NCBI RefSeq assembly: GCF_000765235.1
Contig: NZ_JPJG01000012.1
Coordinates: 1 to 51,239, forward strand
From: Oscillibacter sp. ER4
GTDB taxonomy: Bacteria > Bacillota > Clostridia > Oscillospirales > Oscillospiraceae
DNA: 51,239 nucleotides
Direction of reading: 5' to 3'
In this document: positions 48,180-51,239 of the stretch, piece by piece
Layout: each line of letters opens with the position of its first letter
How positions within the stretch are numbered: position 1 is the first letter of the stretch
Translations under genes and position numbers: made by a program
The notes under the pieces: generated by a model
What the model was told of the DNA's origin: nothing
What the model saw: the letters and a program-made list of their open reading frames with translations, nothing else
Database searches by the model: none

Positions 48180-50129
48180 ATGAAAAAAGAAAAGACAAAA
48201 GTATATATCTACACGAGGGTATCCACCGCTATGCAGATTGACGGGTACTCTCTGGATGCCCAGAAGTCCAGAATGAAAGCCTTTGCCGAGTACAATGATT
48301 ATAAGATAGTCGGTGAGTATGAGGATGCCGGCAAGTCTGGTAAATCTATTGAGGGTAGAGCCGAGTTTAACCGCATGATGGAGGATATAAAAACCGGAAA
48401 AGATGGCGTATCCTTTGTGCTGGTGTTCAAGCTGTCCCGCTTCGGTAGAAATGCGGCGGATGTATTGTCTACCTTACAGGTCATGCAGGATTTTGGTGTC
48501 AATCTGATCTGCGTGGAGGATGGGATTGATTCCTCCAAGGATGCCGGAAAGCTGATGATCTCTGTTTTATCTGCAGTTGCGGAGATCGAGAGAGAAAACA
48601 TCCGGGTCCAGACAATGGAAGGCAGAATCCAGAAAGCCCGTGAAGGCAAATGGAATGGCGGGTTTGCGCCCTATGGTTACAAGCTGGAAAATGGACAGCT
48701 TATTATCAATGAGGAAGAAGCGGTTGCAATTCGGGTGATCTTCGATCAGTATGTGCATACCGACATGGGTGCAAATGGTCTTGCCAAATATCTTGACCAA
48801 CATGGTATTCACAAAATCCAGCGGCAAAACGGCAAAAACCCGCTGTTCGATGCATCCCTGATCCGAAGAATACTGAAAAATCCTGTGTATTGTGGGAAAA
48901 TCGCCTATGGCAGACGCAGAACAGAAAAGGTGCATGGCACCAGGAACGATTACCGGCTTGTGGAGCAGGATGATTATCTGCTGGTGGATGGCCAGCATGA
49001 GGGGATCGTGTCGGAAGAACTCTGGCACGAAGCACAGGTGAAGCTGCTGGCTCAGGCTGAAAAGTATGAACACGTGAATCGTGGTAAGGACACCAAGGTG
49101 CATCTTCTGTCCGGTATCGTCAAATGCCCAATCTGCGGAGCCGGGATGTATGGTAACAAGAGCATTAAGCATAAGTCGGATGGAACAAAGTACAAGGATT
49201 TCTTCTATTACGGCTGCAAGCACCGCACTATGACCCGTGGGCACAAGTGCGATTATCGAAAGCAGATTCACGAGGAACTGTTGGACAGTGCTGTGGCAGA
49301 GGTTATTGTGAAGTTGGTCAGCAATCCCAAGTTTGCCGCCATGATGCAGGAAAAAATCAACATGAAGGTGGACACGGCGGCCATTGAGCAGGAGATTGCC
49401 AATTACGAAAAGCAGCTCCGGCAGTGTTATGCCGTGAAATCAAAGCTGATGGAAGAAATAGATTCCCTTGACCCGGACGATAAACACTACTACAAACGCA
49501 AAGCAGACCTTGATGATCGGCTTTATAAGATGTATGATAAAATCGAAGATACGGAAAATCTGCTGATCGCCGCCAGAGCAAAGAAAATGGCAATCGAAGC
49601 AGAAAAGCTCGCCGGAGATAATATTTACAAGGTGCTGATTTACTTCGATAAGCTGTACGCCGTCATGAGTGAGCAAGAAAAGCGGCAGATTATGGAATCT
49701 CTGATTTCCGAGATTCAGATTTATCCGGAACGTCAACCCAACGGACAGTGGCTCAAGTCCATCAAATTTAAGCTCCCGATTATTGAGGAAGATATGAGTT
49801 TTAGTTTGGACAATGAAACACAAGTTGAGACGGTTGTCCTCTTGTCACGGGAAACAAATCCACTGACGGTTGAAGTCAGAATGGAAGTGGAAACCGGCGA
49901 GGTCAAGGAGCATCCGACCTATAAGCTTATTCAGGAATATGTGCAGGAGAAGTACGGCTTCAAAGTCCATACGGCATATATTGCCGAGGTCAAGCGTATG
50001 GTCGGACTGGATATGCACAAAGCGCCGAACGCAGTGGAGCAGAGAAAACATGAGTATCATCCCTGCCCGCCTGAAAAGGTTGAGGCGATCAAAGATGCGC
50101 TGCGGCATTTTGGCTTAATTGCTGAGTGA
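48180..50129 (+). CDS. large serine recombinase (integrase) with an RlmD-tail-like C terminus
   Basis: A 649-residue site-specific recombinase. The resolvase domain (1-150) has YIYTRVSTAMQIDGYSLDAQ with the nucleophile Ser, and FKLSRFGRNAADV. The recombinase domain (160-290) has GGFAPYGYKLE. The zinc ribbon has IVKCPICGAGMYGN...C...C, and a coiled coil spans about 400-470. The usual end of this family comes near NETQVETVVLLSR (residue 550); the last 100 residues (TYKLIQEYVQEKYG, CPPEKVEAIKDAL) are homologous to the RlmD tail at 34.8-35.1 kb. The gene thus crosses the right attachment site. It inserts and excises the element at rlmD. GAGGATCGTGAG precedes the ATG. Confidence 0.93.
   Translation: MKKEKTKVYIYTRVSTAMQIDGYSLDAQKSRMKAFAEYNDYKIVGEYEDAGKSGKSIEGRAEFNRMMEDIKTGKDGVSFVLVFKLSRFGRNAADVLSTLQVMQDFGVNLICVEDGIDSSKDAGKLMISVLSAVAEIERENIRVQTMEGRIQKAREGKWNGGFAPYGYKLENGQLIINEEEAVAIRVIFDQYVHTDMGANGLAKYLDQHGIHKIQRQNGKNPLFDASLIRRILKNPVYCGKIAYGRRRTEKVHGTRNDYRLVEQDDYLLVDGQHEGIVSEELWHEAQVKLLAQAEKYEHVNRGKDTKVHLLSGIVKCPICGAGMYGNKSIKHKSDGTKYKDFFYYGCKHRTMTRGHKCDYRKQIHEELLDSAVAEVIVKLVSNPKFAAMMQEKINMKVDTAAIEQEIANYEKQLRQCYAVKSKLMEEIDSLDPDDKHYYKRKADLDDRLYKMYDKIEDTENLLIAARAKKMAIEAEKLAGDNIYKVLIYFDKLYAVMSEQEKRQIMESLISEIQIYPERQPNGQWLKSIKFKLPIIEEDMSFSLDNETQVETVVLLSRETNPLTVEVRMEVETGEVKEHPTYKLIQEYVQEKYGFKVHTAYIAEVKRMVGLDMHKAPNAVEQRKHEYHPCPPEKVEAIKDALRHFGLIAE
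49821..49851 (+). other. right attachment site (attR) within the recombinase gene
   Basis: GAGACGGT (49827-49834) encodes E-T-V of QVETVVLLS, in the same phase as the attL copy in rlmD (HVETVCLLS). Strand exchange here would join the recombinase frame to the RlmD tail in the circular form and the RlmD frame to the recombinase tail in the empty chromosome. Confidence 0.7.
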
Positions 50130-50727
50130 ATTGACTATGAGGCAGTAAAAACGCCGTGCTAAAATCGAGCGTAGTGAAAACAGCAAATTTCTTTCTTCTT
50201 GCGCAAAATAGTATATTAGAAAGCAAAGCACGATAGAGTGTACGCGGTACGCTTCTGTGCGTAGGATTTTGCGAAACAGTACATTTCCGCACCAAACAGC
50301 AAAATGCGAAAGAGCTGTTTGCAAGCAGAGCATTGCTTCACCCGCTGAAAATCGCTGTAATCAGACAAAGCCCAGCACCACTTTAATGGCGTGGTGCTGG
50401 GCTTCTTTTTTGTCATGCTTCGGGTTTTTTTGAGGATAAAACCGACTGTGTGCCGTTTGCTTTTCTTTGCCATATTGACACGCTGCCCTCGGTTCATCAC
50501 GGCAACTGTACGTTTTCGGGATAGAAATGAACACTTTTCTTTGTATAGGGAGAAAGCCGGAGAGGAAAAAGAGGGTGAGCGCAGGCTGTGGGAACGGTGC
50601 GTAAACCGCTTGCGGTTTTCCACGGTTTCCATAGCCGCAGCGAGGGAGAAAAGGGAGAGGTGGCTTTCTCGCTCAGGCGGCTTGCCGCCGCTCTTTTGCT
50701 CTCCCTTTTCTCCCTGAATATCAGGGA
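50130..50727. other. non-coding stretch right of the element
   Basis: About 600 bp without a credible gene. It holds one clear terminator (50368-50411) and small hairpins (AAACCGC/GCGGTTT, GGCGGC/GCCGCC). Base composition is mixed and unlike the core genome at 5-33 kb. No promoter or repeat shared with the rest of the window was found. Confidence 0.5.
50368..50411 (+). terminator. strong terminator after the recombinase gene
   Basis: AAGCCCAGCACCAC pairs with GTGGTGCTGGGCTT, followed by CTTTTTTG. Confidence 0.92.
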
Positions 50728-51237
50728 TTATTCTGCGTCATTGCTCGGCGTAACAGGGCGAAAGTCCTCCTGAACCCCTTCATTGAGGTCAAAGCACATG
50801 GTTTTTGCATCAGCAACCCAGAACCCACGCACCTTGTAGCGCTTGCCGGGAATCCAGTCCTCGCCAGTGACAGCGCGAAGCGGGTCAAGCAGATTCTTGT
50901 TGGAGATCGTAACAACACCTTTCTGTTCGCCTCTCGGCTTGGAGAACTTGAAGCCCTTCGGTTCGTTGCTCTTGCAGGAACGGATCGCAAATACCCTCGC
51001 TTTCGCATACAACGATGGTCGCAGCGCTGGTGGATCGACTGACATACCGATCTCATGTACTGGATATGAGTGGTCCATGCCGATACAGAGTACACCATAG
51101 AGGAACAGGGCGTTAAGCGGACAATCCCGCTGAAAGCAAATCAAATTCTTTTGGATTTGAGCTTTATTCAGCCTGGACAGGTTCATGCTTTGTGCGGGAA
51201 GCGCAGATTTACCCTTGCCCATGAATGCGCTCATCAA
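50728..51237 (-). CDS. hypothetical protein of probable mobile-element origin, possibly 5'-incomplete
   Basis: A 169-residue open frame whose first ATG lies at the window edge, so the true start may be outside. It is soluble, mixed alpha/beta; visible segments include MNLSRLNKAQIQKNLICFQ, NALFLYGVLCIGMDHSYP and a beta-rich end GKRYKVRGFWVADAKTMCFD. There are no catalytic motifs I can name. It does not resemble neighbouring core genes in codon use, and it faces the recombinase gene across a terminator, so I suspect it belongs to a second element or phage remnant to the right. Confidence 0.6.
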   Translation of the reverse strand: MMSAFMGKGKSALPAQSMNLSRLNKAQIQKNLICFQRDCPLNALFLYGVLCIGMDHSYPVHEIGMSVDPPALRPSLYAKARVFAIRSCKSNEPKGFKFSKPRGEQKGVVTISNKNLLDPLRAVTGEDWIPGKRYKVRGFWVADAKTMCFDLNEGVQEDFRPVTPSNDAE

Positions 51238-51239
51238 AT

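Larger units (their letters stand above)
34791..49834. mobile_element. integrative and mobilizable element (IME) of about 15.0 kb inserted in rlmD
   Basis: Bounded by the repeated GAGACGGT core. Contents in order: RlmD tail domain; seven-gene restriction/HEPN operon (minus); XRE regulator (minus); CHC2 primase and P4-type primase (plus); GTAC dyad array; small DNA-binding-like protein; MobV relaxase; 64-codon ORF; large serine recombinase. There is a relaxase and integrase but no type IV secretion genes, coupling protein or VirB4, so it should depend on a helper for transfer. GC is lower than in the flanking core. The right boundary is defined by the core repeat and could be redefined if further att copies lie outside the window. 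Confidence 0.78.

Noticed and set aside
34791-49834. Self-transmissible conjugative element (ICE)
   Set aside because: No VirB4, VirD4 coupling protein, pilus or peptidase genes are inside the bounded region; only a relaxase and integrase, so it is called mobilizable.

Overview
The window looks like chromosome of a spore-forming, GC-rich gut clostridium of the Oscillospiraceae type. This is an inference from gene content and base composition: a GerA/SpoVAF-type germination protein, a corrinoid methyl-transfer cluster, a clostridial lexA and gdhA, many promoters of the TTGACA-17-TATAAT kind, and GC-rich core codon use broken by AT-richer islands. No database search was possible, so family names rest on motifs read by eye.

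Left part (1-33.4 kb, mostly core genome). A ketopantoate-reductase-like gene is split by an intact 1217-bp IS5-family element with a CTAT target duplication (1-2.2 kb). An autoregulated XRE/membrane-protein pair follows, then an integrase relic and a tRNA-Pro(GGG) (2.4-4.2 kb). Core genes come next: polysaccharide deacetylase, LysR regulator, a DUF2156-GNAT fusion, a GerA/SpoVAF protein, gdhA, a large membrane-anchored protein of unknown function and an exported SLH-glutamine-amidotransferase fusion. A divergent cluster at 15-20 kb encodes a UroD-corrinoid fusion, a DUF2284 protein, a corrinoid-reactivating Fe-S ATPase and a homocysteine methyltransferase; together they look like a methyl-transfer pathway from an unknown donor. 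Two ABC transporter operons follow, one with a YtrA-like GntR repressor. Then come lexA, an AT-rich orphan gene, a peptide-binding lipoprotein overlapping pgeF, secA and a beta-CASP RNase. Two copies of a roughly 560-600-bp, highly base-paired, non-coding repeat lie at 7.55-8.1 kb and 28.2-28.8 kb.

Right part (33.5-51.2 kb, mobile). rlmD is the landing site of a 15-kb integrative and mobilizable element (34.79-49.83 kb). The element carries an XRE regulator, CHC2 and P4-type primases, a GTAC-rich dyad array, a MobV relaxase and a large serine recombinase whose 3' end lies on the right attachment site. Its cargo is a tight seven-gene minus-strand operon: XRE, membrane protein, type III Mod, HEPN-like protein, type III Res, deviant ParA ATPase, HEPN protein. 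I read this as a composite anti-phage locus. The RlmD reading frame is completed by a C-terminal domain supplied by the element, and the recombinase ends in a homologous domain supplied from beyond the right junction. Integration therefore appears to swap homologous tails between a housekeeping methyltransferase and the integrase. Sequence to the right of the recombinase (50.1-51.2 kb) is also not core-like and may be a second element stacked at the same site.
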